Shown: piece by piece, positions 1 to 7,686 of the stretch | Position numbering within the stretch: position 1 is the first letter of the stretch | Layout of the letters: each line of letters begins with the position of its first letter | NCBI GenBank assembly: GCA_003448835.1 | Contig: DLXM01000193.1 | Span: forward strand, 1 to 13,341 | Length of the DNA: 13,341 nt | Source: Bacteroidota bacterium | Lineage (GTDB): Bacteria; Bacteroidota; Rhodothermia; Balneolales; HLUCCA01 | Reading direction: 5' to 3' | Program-made: the position numbers and the translations under genes | Notes under the pieces: generated by a model | The model's database searches: none | What the model was told of the DNA's origin: nothing | Seen by the model: the letters and a program-made list of their open reading frames with translations, nothing else

Positions 1-1722
1 AGAGCTTATAACGAAGGAATGGCTTTCCGTTATCATCTTCCAAAACAAGAAAATCTGAATTATTTGGTGGTAACAGCGGAACATTCATCTTTTAACTTAA
101 CCCAAGATTACAAAGCTTTTTGGATACCGGGAGATTTTGATAGCAACTGATACGCCTACAACGAAACCATGCTTTCGGAAATAGACACCCGAAACATCGA
201 TTTAAACAATGGCATTGGTTTTAAAGGTCCGATGACACCCCACCGCATCCAAAGTCCGGTAATGATGAAAAGCAAAGAAGGGCTATATCTTAATCTTTTT
301 GAAGCAGCGGTAGTCAACTATCCTGTAATGCATTTAGAGGTAAACCCGAAAACATTTCAAATTACTTCTGCTTTGGTGCCGGATGCTTTGGGTAAAATGG
401 CTTATGTGCAAACCCCATTTCATACCCCATGGAGAACCATTATGGTGAGCAAAGATGCCCGAGATATTTTAAAATCAAGACTCATTTTAAACCTCAACGA
501 ACCCTGTGCCATTGCAGAAACCAGTTGGATCAAACCCATGAAATATGTGGGTATTTGGTGGGAAATGCATTTGGATAAAGCTACCTGGGGAACCGGTGAA
601 AGGCACGGAGCTACGAACGAAAATGCTAAAAAATACATCGATTTTGCTGCAAAATATGGGTTTCCTCATGTGCTGATCGAGGGCTGGAATGTGGGTTGGG
701 ATGGCAACTGGTATGCCGAAGGAGTCGTTTTTGATTTTGTTAAATCCGCTCCCGGATTTGATCTACATGAAATTGCTACTTATGCCCGTGACCGGGGAGT
801 GAAGATTATGGGTCACCACGAGAATTCTGCTACCGTATTGCATTATGAAAAACAGATGGAAGCCAGCTTTGCACAGTATCAGGAAGTTGGAACAACGGCT
901 GTGAAAACCGGGTATGTGGGCCACGGACGTGAGATAATCTGGTATGATGCGAATGGAAATGAGATGCGGGAATGGCACCATGGTCAGTTTATGGTCGAGC
1001 ATCATCAAAAGGTGGTTGAACTTGCCGCGAAGTATGGAATCAGTTTGAACGTACATGAGGGACTAAAAGATACCGGACTGCGTCGAACCTGGCCAAATTT
1101 AATGACTCGTGAGGTCGCTCGCGGACAAGAATATAATGCCTGGGGCGAAGATGGTGGGAATCCACCGGATCACGTAGCTTTAGTGCCTTTTACACGCATG
1201 TTGGCCGGACCGTTTGATTATACTCCGGGTGTGCTGGATCTACTTTTTGAGGAATACCGTCCGGATAATCGCATCAATCACACGATGGCTAAGGAGCTTG
1301 CGCTGTATGTTGTGCTGTACAGTCCATTGCAAATGGCTGCTGACCTACCTGAAAACTATGAAAAACATCGGGAAGCGTTTCAGTTTATTTTGGATGTCCC
1401 CACGGATTGGAATGATACCAAAGTAGTGCATGGTGACATTGGTAACTATATAACGATAGCCAGAAAACAACGAAATAGCGATGATTGGTTTTTAGGGAGT
1501 ATCAGTGATGAAAATGGTCGTGTATTACAGGCGAAACTGGACTTTTTAGATTCAGAAAAAACGTATGAGGCTACTATTTATCGCGATACAGCGAAGACCG
1601 ATTGGGAAGATAATCCGTATGAATTTGAAATTATTAAACAACAAGTTCGTTCAACAGACACATTGACACTTCGATTGGCGGCAGGTGGTGGACAAGCGAT
1701 TCATTTCAAAGCATTGGATTGA
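1..1722 (+). CDS. GH97 family alpha-glucosidase (SusB-like), 5'-partial, interrupted by an in-frame TGA
   Basis: Glycoside hydrolase family 97, calcium-dependent, expected in the periplasm, acting on alpha-glucosides. Frame 1 is open from the window edge, so the true start lies outside. Codons 1-49 show the end of the N-terminal beta-sandwich (NEGMAFRYH, then FWIPGDFDSN), followed by TGA at 148-150 and then YAYNETMLSEID in the same frame. The catalytic barrel contains WWEMHLDKATWG, MGHHENS, LNVHEG and TREVARGQEY. The Glu codons at 1057, 1111 and 1129 have the 18 and 6 spacing of SusB Glu508, Glu526 and Glu532; HHEN (Glu at 820) probably matches Glu439. VKTGYVG has Gly where retaining members have an Asp nucleophile, so the inverting type is likely. 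The C-terminal beta domain is complete, ending at TGA 1720. If read from ATG 169 (517 aa) the product lacks the N-terminal domain. The family assignment is very secure; function is doubtful because of the stop. Confidence 0.88.
148..150 (+). other. In-frame TGA nonsense codon in GH97
   Basis: TGA lies in the same frame as GH97 family sequence on both sides, so this is a substitution and not a frameshift. In GH97 proteins that I recall, the motif reads D-x-x-E-Y-x-Y, which puts the stop at the Glu. Tryptophan is TGG throughout this and neighbouring genes, and TGA also ends this gene, so a recoded genetic code is unlikely. Possible explanations are a real nonsense mutation or an assembly or sequencing error. 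Confidence 0.85.
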
Positions 1723-1770
1723 AAAACAGGGTGTCGAACGTAAACTTTGGAATAAAACAGACTGGTTGAT

Positions 1771-2859
1771 ATGACGACGACAAGCTTTTGGGAACAAGAT
1801 TTATTTTATAAACCGTATGATTTGATCATCATTGGTGCGGGAATTACCGGGTGTAGTGCTGCGCTGGAGATAAGTGCGAAACATCCGGATTGGAATATTT
1901 TGATGGTAGAACGGAATTTTTATCCAAGTGGAGCCAGTTCCAGAAATGCCGGATTTGCTTGTTTTGGTTCAATCAGCGAATTGTTGGATGATCTTGAGCA
2001 TACAGATGAAGCCGTTGTCAAAGAGTTGGTCCGCAAACGCTATGAAGGATTGTTATTGTTGCGGGACACGGTTCCGGCAGAGGAAATGGATTTCGAAATG
2101 TGTGGCGGACATGAACTATTCACTGACAAAGAACATTTTAATACATGCGCGGATGCGGTTACACGGTTTAATGATTGGATGAAGGACATAGCCGGTGTGA
2201 GTGATGCTTACAGCACTTCCAAAGTAAATGGGTATCCCGTGATCTTTAACAAGTACGAAGGGTATCTGCACAGCGGAAAACTCATGCAATGGTTGCACAC
2301 TCAGGTTCGAAACGCCGGAATTGAAATCAGATGGGGAGCTAAGGTCAAATCCGTAAAAACCGGAAACGTAACACTTGATAATGACATCCACCTGAATGCT
2401 CACAGGATACTATTAGCTACGAATGGATTTACCGGCGGAATTATGGATGAAGTTCCTATAGTTCCGGCCCGAGGATATGTTTTTGTGACCAATGAATTAG
2501 AAGAAATGCCTTGGAAAGGAACCTGGCACTACGACAAAGGGTACATTTATTTTCGAAATATTGGGAATCGTTTGTTGCTGGGTGGTGCCAGAAACGTGGA
2601 TAAATCAAAAGAAGAAACCACAGAGGATAAGATTAATCCCATGATTAAAGCTCATTTGGTCCAATTCGTAATGAATACCCTTAAACTTAAAGGGAATTGG
2701 GCCATAGAACATGAATGGACCGGAATCATGGGATTCGGTCCGGGTAAAACTCCAATGATTAAAGAAATTGAAACGGATGTGTGGGTGGGCGCTGGACTCA
2801 GTGGGATGGGCGTCGCATTAGGTATGCAATTTGGCAAAGATATCGCCAACAAAATTTAA
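1771..2859 (+). CDS. FAD-dependent oxidoreductase, DAO family
   Basis: A 362-residue flavoprotein of the D-amino-acid oxidase / glycine oxidase / gamma-glutamylputrescine oxidase fold (DAO). The N-terminal dinucleotide-binding fold is clear: DLIIIGAGITGCSAALE, with GxGxxG at residues 22-27, then an acidic-basic end of beta2 at MVER. The segment GASSRNAGFACFG at about residues 52-64 is the usual second FAD-contact motif of this family. The C-terminus has the closing FAD loop, DVWVGAGLSGMGVALG. There is no signal peptide, so it should be cytoplasmic. It would oxidise an amine or amino acid (C-N bond) with FAD; the substrate cannot be read from sequence. It starts 48 nt after the GH97 stop and ends 3 nt before rluF, so it is probably cotranscribed with rluF. 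No Shine-Dalgarno is visible. The family call is firm, the substrate unknown. Confidence 0.88.
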   Translation: MTTTSFWEQDLFYKPYDLIIIGAGITGCSAALEISAKHPDWNILMVERNFYPSGASSRNAGFACFGSISELLDDLEHTDEAVVKELVRKRYEGLLLLRDTVPAEEMDFEMCGGHELFTDKEHFNTCADAVTRFNDWMKDIAGVSDAYSTSKVNGYPVIFNKYEGYLHSGKLMQWLHTQVRNAGIEIRWGAKVKSVKTGNVTLDNDIHLNAHRILLATNGFTGGIMDEVPIVPARGYVFVTNELEEMPWKGTWHYDKGYIYFRNIGNRLLLGGARNVDKSKEETTEDKINPMIKAHLVQFVMNTLKLKGNWAIEHEWTGIMGFGPGKTPMIKEIETDVWVGAGLSGMGVALGMQFGKDIANKI

Positions 2860-2862
2860 TAT

Positions 2863-4194
2863 ATGAATATTCGAATAAACAAATATATCAGTGAAGCCGG
2901 AATTTGTTCACGTAGAGACGCTGATCGGAAGATTTTAGCGGGTAAAGTCCGTATGAATGGACGACCAGCTGAGTTGGGAGACACGGTGGGTCCGAATGAT
3001 AAGGTATCAGTGGATGGAAATCTCATTGCGACTTCCATGCAGCGCATCTATCTGGCGTACAATAAACCCATGGGGATTACATCCACAACGGATAAAGCTG
3101 ATCCTGATAATATTATTAAAGCTGTAGCTTATCATGGGGGCAGAATTTTTCCAGTGGGTAGATTGGATAAAGATTCTGAGGGACTCATTTTACTGACCAA
3201 TGATGGCGATATTGTGAACAAAATTCTACGTGTCAGTAACAAACATGATAAAGAATACATAGTCTCAGTTGATAAAAAAATATCGGATGAATTCATAAGT
3301 CGGATGTCCAATGGCGTTTCGATATTGGGTGTAATGACACGAAAGTGTATTGTCGAGAAGATTAACGACTTTGCCTTTCGAATCATTTTGAACCAGGGAA
3401 TGAACCGTCAGATTCGCAGAATGTGTAAAGCGTTGGACTACAAAGTGACACGATTACAGCGTATACGGATCATGAATATTAAGATTGACGGGATTGCTCC
3501 GGGTACCTGGCGATTTTTAACGGATGAGGAAATTGATAAGATTTTGGCGGATGTTGGGAATTCGAAAGGGCGAGAAGGAGAGAAGAGGAGAAGGAGTGAA
3601 GGAGAGAATTCGAAAGGGCGAGAAGGAGAGAAGGGGAGAAGGAGTGAAGGAGAGAATTCGAAAGGGCGAGAAGGAGGGAATCGTAGGAAAAACACGAGCA
3701 CCAAAGGTGCGAAGTCTAGTGCTGGAGATCGTGAGCGTGGCGAGCGAATTGAAGACGGTACACAAGCACGTAGTGCGCAGTCTAGCGTCGTAAATCGTGC
3801 AGGCGCAGCCAAACGAAACGAGAAGAGGGATGCGGGAAGCGGGAAAGGTGAAGAGGGTAGTGGGAAAAATAAATCCAAATCTACCGGAAAATGGAATAGT
3901 ATTGAAGCCAGGGATTTTTATAAGTCGAAAAAGGCATCTATAAACCCCAAAATTAAAGAAAACCGCATGGGTGGTGGGACTAAAGATAGTTCAGATACAT
4001 CCATCACAGGAAAAGGTGATCGAAAGTCCGCGGGTACGGGCACTAGATTCTCTAAACCCAAGGGTAGTTATGGGTCATCTGATTCATCATCCGGTGGCAG
4101 ACCCTCTAAATCGGGTTCGGGATTTCGGACTAAATCCAGAGGTGGGACAAAACCGGGTGGAAGAAAACCCGGCACGGGACGGGGCCGAAAGTAA
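2863..4194 (+). CDS. rluF: 23S rRNA pseudouridine(2604) synthase RluF with long low-complexity C-terminal tail
   Basis: Converts a uridine of 23S rRNA to pseudouridine; E. coli RluF modifies U2604 and U35 of tRNA-Tyr. Residues 1-55 are an S4 RNA-binding domain (RINKYISEAGICSRRDADR). Residues 60-225 are the RsuA/RluB/E/F catalytic domain. FPVGRLDKDSEGLILLTNDG contains the catalytic Asp102 (Asp107 in E. coli RluF), and GMNRQIRRMC is the conserved late motif. The sequence resembles RluF more than RluB or RluE (DKEY, SNGVSILGVMTRKC, RIRIMNI). The enzyme core ends at about residue 230. The remaining roughly 210 residues are Gly/Ser/Lys/Arg/Glu-rich and much longer than the E. coli tail. They include about 2.5 copies of a 16-residue repeat and end in an RG/GRK-rich basic stretch, plausibly an RNA-binding tail. 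ATG follows the oxidoreductase stop by 3 nt. Confidence 0.93.
   Translation: MNIRINKYISEAGICSRRDADRKILAGKVRMNGRPAELGDTVGPNDKVSVDGNLIATSMQRIYLAYNKPMGITSTTDKADPDNIIKAVAYHGGRIFPVGRLDKDSEGLILLTNDGDIVNKILRVSNKHDKEYIVSVDKKISDEFISRMSNGVSILGVMTRKCIVEKINDFAFRIILNQGMNRQIRRMCKALDYKVTRLQRIRIMNIKIDGIAPGTWRFLTDEEIDKILADVGNSKGREGEKRRRSEGENSKGREGEKGRRSEGENSKGREGGNRRKNTSTKGAKSSAGDRERGERIEDGTQARSAQSSVVNRAGAAKRNEKRDAGSGKGEEGSGKNKSKSTGKWNSIEARDFYKSKKASINPKIKENRMGGGTKDSSDTSITGKGDRKSAGTGTRFSKPKGSYGSSDSSSGGRPSKSGSGFRTKSRGGTKPGGRKPGTGRGRK
3558..3676 (+). repeat. 48-bp tandem repeat, about 2.5 copies, inside rluF
   Basis: The GAATTC sites at 3558, 3606 and 3654 mark unit starts with a 48-bp period. Copies 1 and 2 differ at a single base (A at 3586, G at 3634), and copy 3 breaks off after about 23 bases. 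Because 48 is a multiple of three, each unit adds 16 residues (NSKGREGEK followed by R/G RRSEGE) without a frameshift. The plus strand is almost pure purine here. Confidence 0.93.
3693..3733 (+). repeat. Palindrome-bearing element, copy A, in rluF tail
   Basis: Contains the hairpin GCACC-AAA-GGTGC (3698-3710), then GAAGTCTAG, and is bounded by CACGA (3693-3697) and its complement TCGTG (3729-3733). It aligns with copy B at 3761-3799, with 29 of 39 aligned bases identical by my count. It is read in frame as part of the RluF tail. Confidence 0.6.
3761..3799 (+). repeat. Palindrome-bearing element, copy B, in rluF tail
   Basis: This is a diverged partner of copy A. It has the hairpin GCAC-GTA-GTGC (3766-3776), then GCAGTCTAG, and ends in ATCGTG. 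The hairpin arms differ in sequence from copy A but still pair, while GTGCG, AGTCTAG and ATCGTG are unchanged. Confidence 0.6.
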
Positions 4195-4269
4195 TTATTG
4201 ATCCAACATTGAAGCCATATGCTTCTGTAATCAGTATAAAGAACCAGGGAAGAGAGTAATCATTGAATC

Positions 4270-4323
4270 AACTTTCATACTAAAGTTTCGAAATTTAGGG
4301 ACAAGAATCAGGCCATGAAAGTT
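4270..4323. repeat. Inverted repeat between convergent rluF and NUDIX genes
   Basis: A perfect 9-bp inverted repeat, AACTTTCAT (4270-4278) and ATGAAAGTT (4315-4323), encloses a second small palindrome, TTTCGAAA (4286-4293). It lies just beyond the stop codon of the minus-strand NUDIX gene and downstream of rluF. There is no clear T-run on either strand, so it is not a typical intrinsic terminator. It may be a weak bidirectional 3'-end structure. Confidence 0.35.
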
Positions 4324-4326
4324 TAA

Positions 4327-4962
4327 TTAATCGATTTTTCCGCGGATTACCTCTACAAATTCACTCAGAATCATGGCCGTGGCACCCCAGAGTGGCACTG
4401 AATGCACTCTCCAATATGGGACTTCCATCTCCATGCCGCGCAAATTCCACATTTCATTTACTAATTTATCCGGATTCACCAAATCACGTACCGGGACATA
4501 GAACGCCTCTTCAACTTCTTCAATTTGTAGTTTAAAGGCGCTTTTTTTGGGTTTCCAGGCGATGAATGTATGAATGAAATTGTATGAATGCGGGACAAAA
4601 ATCGGGGTTAAATTTCCAATTATTTGTGAATCTTGAAGCAAGATCCCAACTTCTTCACGGGTTTCACGCAACGCGGCTTGGTGTGGTAATTCGCCGGCTT
4701 CAACTCCGCCGCCGGGCAAACTGAGCTGTCCGGCATGTTTGATCAAGTTGCTGCTTCTGAGTGTAAGTACAAACTCCAATTCATCAAAACGGTCACCAGT
4801 CAAACACAACAATACAGCATTTCTCCGTGCATCATCCGGGACATCCTCCAAAATGACCGGTTTGTTGGTCGGATTAATAAGGCGTGGCGCCATCAGACGT
4901 TGCGCCTCAATCCCCGGTAAATCTTCTAATAGGAGATGCTTTATGTAATCTTTGATATGCAA
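4327..4962 (-). CDS. NUDIX hydrolase, CoA pyrophosphatase (NudL/UPF0035) type
   Basis: Probably hydrolyses CoA or its derivatives to 4'-phosphopantetheine and 3',5'-ADP in the cytoplasm. The NUDIX box GX5EX7REUXEEXGU is complete at residues 85-107 (GGVEAGELPHQAALRE then TREEVGI). Just before it, LTLRSSNLIKHAGQLSLPGG (residues 66-85) matches the extra NudL/CoA-pyrophosphatase signature, which separates it from other NUDIX groups. The early LPGIEAQRLMAPRL is also typical. Length 211 aa is normal. The start is TTG at 4962-4960: the frame is closed by the ferredoxin TAA only 9 nt upstream, and the first ATG (residue 24) would remove conserved sequence. It is the last gene of the minus-strand run and is probably translated from the same mRNA as the ferredoxin. 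The substrate is inferred from family only. Confidence 0.88.
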   Translation of the reverse strand: MHIKDYIKHLLLEDLPGIEAQRLMAPRLINPTNKPVILEDVPDDARRNAVLLCLTGDRFDELEFVLTLRSSNLIKHAGQLSLPGGGVEAGELPHQAALRETREEVGILLQDSQIIGNLTPIFVPHSYNFIHTFIAWKPKKSAFKLQIEEVEEAFYVPVRDLVNPDKLVNEMWNLRGMEMEVPYWRVHSVPLWGATAMILSEFVEVIRGKID

Positions 4963-4971
4963 AACGGCGTT

Positions 4972-5373
4972 TTAGATCGGAATTACTTCTTCAGGGAGGG
5001 TTTCTGAGGTATCGATGATGAAATCCCGGACCGGAATCCCTCCAATTAAATGTTCCTGAATGATTCTTTCAAGGACTTCAGGGGTGCAACTGTGATACCA
5101 GACACCTTCGGGATACACTACCGCAACCGGTCCACGCATGCAAACCCGCAGACAATTGGCACGTGTTCGGAATACACCTTGTTGGCCGTTTAGTCCCAGT
5201 TCATTCAATCGGTTTTTCAAATATTCCCAGGCTTCATGACCGATTTCGACTTTGCAACATTTGGGCAAAGTGGCATCCGCGCACAAAAATATGTGTCGCT
5301 GGATGCCGGGTATGCCAAGTGTATTGATTTTTGTTCTAAGTCGTGTGTCTTCTTCGTTACGTATAGATGGCAT
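4972..5373 (-). CDS. (2Fe-2S) ferredoxin domain protein, thioredoxin-like fold
   Basis: A 133-residue electron-transfer protein related to the thioredoxin-like [2Fe-2S] ferredoxins (Aquifex Fd4, NuoE C-terminal domain). Cysteines fit the cluster ligands: [15 protein letters not shown] (Cys31, Cys39, Cys40) and [11 protein letters not shown] (Cys74, Cys78). [10 protein letters not shown] (residues 84-93) is the conserved end of the fold, followed by [19 protein letters not shown]. Cys96 is an extra cysteine. There is no signal peptide, so it is cytoplasmic. The redox partner is unknown. ATG at 5373 is preceded by an A/T-rich leader without a Shine-Dalgarno sequence. The gene sits 90 nt downstream of the S46 peptidase and 9 nt upstream of the NUDIX start. 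I see no functional tie to the peptidases. Confidence 0.87.
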   Translation of the reverse strand: MPSIRNEEDTRLRTKINTLGIPGIQRHIFLCADATLPKCCKVEIGHEAWEYLKNRLNELGLNGQQGVFRTRANCLRVCMRGPVAVVYPEGVWYHSCTPEVLERIIQEHLIGGIPVRDFIIDTSETLPEEVIPI

Positions 5374-5463
5374 TTTAAAACCTAAAGGAGATCTGTTTTT
5401 TCGTTTTTCTTGATTTTTTTTAAAGCAATAGAATGCCAGTTTTTCTATCGTGTGACAATAATT

Positions 5464-7653
5464 TTATGGATTTCCTGCGGACAAAATTTCGTTAACTAAA
5501 CGATCCGATTTGTACACATTTCTCAGGGCTTCCAACATGCCACGGACATCCACATTCACCGAACGTGCTTTTGTTGAATCCAGAATAAAATCGGAAGATC
5601 CCATACCTTCGACGTTACTGTCGAATGCCAGTCCCACGACTTCAAGTGCACTGTTCACCAATGGAGAACCGGAGTTTCCGCCAATAATGTCGTTTGTTGA
5701 GACAAAATTGAGAGGAGTTGAAAGATCCATAGTTATAGATGGCTTTTCCCAGCGCGCCGGTAATGTCCATTGTGAATCATTATAGTGCGATGCCGAACGA
5801 TCATACATCCCGTAAAATGTGGTATAGTAAGGCGCCTTTGTTCCATTGTAGTTATATCCGGAGACAATACCATCTGAAATACGAAGTGAGAATGTCGCAT
5901 CCGGTGGTAAATCTGTGTCATAAACGGCAAACCACGCACGACCCAGTTGACTTGCAAGTTCGCTTTCACGATTACTTAGCTCCGCATAGGTTTGTTGTGA
6001 TTCAAACACTTCACTTGAAATAATGCGTGCGAATTTTAACGCTGGATCTTCCGATGCTAGGATATCGGTTTCGAAAATGGCTGGAACCCCTTCAGCTTTG
6101 GATAATGCCGAGTTCGAAACGATGTGCTCTGCAACAGACGCCGCAGTGCCACCATCCAAAATCGCTTTTACGATTTCGTGATCTTCACCTAAGATGTCGA
6201 TAAACAGATTAATGCGTTGTTCCAGTTGAAATTGATCCATTTTAGCTGGTTTATCAGCAATTCCTATGATTGTAGTCTTCAATGGTTCAATTTGTTCTTC
6301 AGGTGCACCTGAGGACTTATAAGTCCCATACAACGTAGCAAATAATGCTCGTTGTAATACCGCTGATGACAATCTTGAGTTCGGAGAGATGGCCAATGAT
6401 GCATAATACATCGGAGCGAAATCAATTTTTTGATACTGAAGTTCTTCGATTTCTTCTATGATAGGGAGATATATGGATGCCAATTCCGGATCAGCTTTGA
6501 TGCGCTCAATGAATTTCATTTCATTATCGGTTCGACGACCCATCAAATCAGGATTTTGCAAAGCCAAAACCTGTCCACCGTAGAATTTTTCAGCATTTTT
6601 TAATCCAAAAATAAAATTTCGCAGACCACGCTCATCTCCATCTGCCGAATCATATTCGTAATATGCCTCAAGTCCCTTAATCCCTCGGGATATCAAACTA
6701 TGATAAAACTTATCACTGTAAAGTCCGCGGTAAGTAAGTTGGGCCACAGTTTGTTGACGACTTGTGTTTCCTGGATTTCCAATCATAAATACTGCATCAC
6801 CTTCGGTTACACCGGTCCTTGAAAATGGGAAAAATGTGTCAACTTGAAGGGGTTGATCATTATCATAAACCCGATAAAATGACATATCCAGATTGTAACG
6901 AGGGTACGTGAAATTATCGTCATCCCCACCGTAATAACCAATCTGAAGTTCCGGTGCCATTACAAGGCGGATATCGGTATAGCGACGGAAAAAATAAGCT
7001 GAATAACGTCCTCCGTTATATAATGACACAACCTGTACCGTGATATTCTCACCAGCTTCACTTTGTAAAGATTCCTGGAGTCCGGCAATTGCTGCTTCGC
7101 GTGCATCGGATCGTTGTTCTGGAGAAGCTGCGTCAACTTTTGCAAAAATTTTATCCGTTACATCGTGAATATCAATCAACTGATCGACGTAATAATCTTC
7201 GATTTTGCGTTCATCCGCGAGCGTAGTCGCATAAAAACCATCATCCAGCAATGACTCACCATCCATACTTACTTGGGAAATTTGTTCACGAGCACAATGG
7301 TGGTTGGTCATAACGAGGCCATTCGGTGAAATAAATGAGCCTGAGCAGTTTGGAAGTCGGACGGAACTCAAGCGAGCTTTTTCAAACCACGCATCGTTGG
7401 CATCAAATCCATACGTGGAACTGAAATACTTAGCCGGAGCATATTCAAAGGTCCACATTCTGCCGTTATCGAATTGTCCGGCTTCTACCGGAGTATAAGC
7501 AGGCAGGAGGTCAGCAACCGGCGAAGGCATTTCGATTTCCGGAAGCATGACAGGTTCAACGTCACGGGTAACTGTCTGCGGGGATGCACATGCTGCTGCA
7601 AAAATAAGCAGAAACACAGCAACCAACGATTTTAAGTGAATAGTCTTTTTCAT
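5464..7653 (-). CDS. S46 family dipeptidyl-peptidase (DPP7/DPP11-like), lipoprotein
   Basis: A serine exopeptidase that would remove dipeptides from peptide N-termini in the periplasm or outer membrane. Residues 1-22 form a lipoprotein signal (KSLVAVFLLIFAAAC, Cys22 as the lipid site; the lipobox has Ala at -3 and is slightly atypical). After a linker, DNGRMWTFEYAP starts the S46 domain. The triad is visible: His119 (GLVMTNHHC), Asp256 (YPRYNLDMSF) and Ser661 (IIGGNSGSPLVN). Length 729 aa fits DPP7/DPP11 (about 710-720). The residue that sets P1 preference, 18 after the catalytic Ser, is Gly in DPP7 and Arg in DPP11; here it is Ser679 (LAFDSNVE), so specificity cannot be assigned to either. 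It lies 33 nt downstream of the S9 peptidase, probably in the same mRNA. Confidence 0.92.
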   Translation of the reverse strand: MKKTIHLKSLVAVFLLIFAAACASPQTVTRDVEPVMLPEIEMPSPVADLLPAYTPVEAGQFDNGRMWTFEYAPAKYFSSTYGFDANDAWFEKARLSSVRLPNCSGSFISPNGLVMTNHHCAREQISQVSMDGESLLDDGFYATTLADERKIEDYYVDQLIDIHDVTDKIFAKVDAASPEQRSDAREAAIAGLQESLQSEAGENITVQVVSLYNGGRYSAYFFRRYTDIRLVMAPELQIGYYGGDDDNFTYPRYNLDMSFYRVYDNDQPLQVDTFFPFSRTGVTEGDAVFMIGNPGNTSRQQTVAQLTYRGLYSDKFYHSLISRGIKGLEAYYEYDSADGDERGLRNFIFGLKNAEKFYGGQVLALQNPDLMGRRTDNEMKFIERIKADPELASIYLPIIEEIEELQYQKIDFAPMYYASLAISPNSRLSSAVLQRALFATLYGTYKSSGAPEEQIEPLKTTIIGIADKPAKMDQFQLEQRINLFIDILGEDHEIVKAILDGGTAASVAEHIVSNSALSKAEGVPAIFETDILASEDPALKFARIISSEVFESQQTYAELSNRESELASQLGRAWFAVYDTDLPPDATFSLRISDGIVSGYNYNGTKAPYYTTFYGMYDRSASHYNDSQWTLPARWEKPSITMDLSTPLNFVSTNDIIGGNSGSPLVNSALEVVGLAFDSNVEGMGSSDFILDSTKARSVNVDVRGMLEALRNVYKSDRLVNEILSAGNP

Positions 7654-7686
7654 AATGATAGTTCTAAGAGTTAATTGTCAATAATA

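Noticed and set aside
148..150. TGA as selenocysteine or as a reassigned Trp codon
   Set aside because: Trp is TGG throughout these genes, TGA also terminates GH97 at 1720-1722, and no selenoprotein family or SECIS-like hairpin is evident.
1..1722. Polysaccharide utilisation locus (SusCD-type) around GH97
   Set aside because: No SusC/SusD, regulator or other glycoside hydrolase is present in the window; the downstream genes are an oxidoreductase and rluF.
3558..3799. CRISPR array
   Set aside because: The units are directly abutting or only two in number, there are no unique spacers of regular length, and there are no cas genes.
3438..3878. Long minus-strand open frame opposite the rluF tail (146 codons), and a plus-strand frame at 3524-3793
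   Set aside because: They are open because the 48-bp repeat is a multiple of three and low in complexity. Their predicted proteins are repetitive, with no domain, while rluF continues with the correct family sequence at the start of the region.
4211..4225. Hairpin GAAGC-CATAT-GCTTC after rluF as an intrinsic terminator
   Set aside because: The stem is only 5 bp and no T-run follows, so I do not call it.
5374..5463. Terminator between the S46 peptidase and the ferredoxin
   Set aside because: The only stem, TAGAA/TTCTA, is short and has no T-run on the minus strand, so I could not support either a terminator or a distinct promoter.
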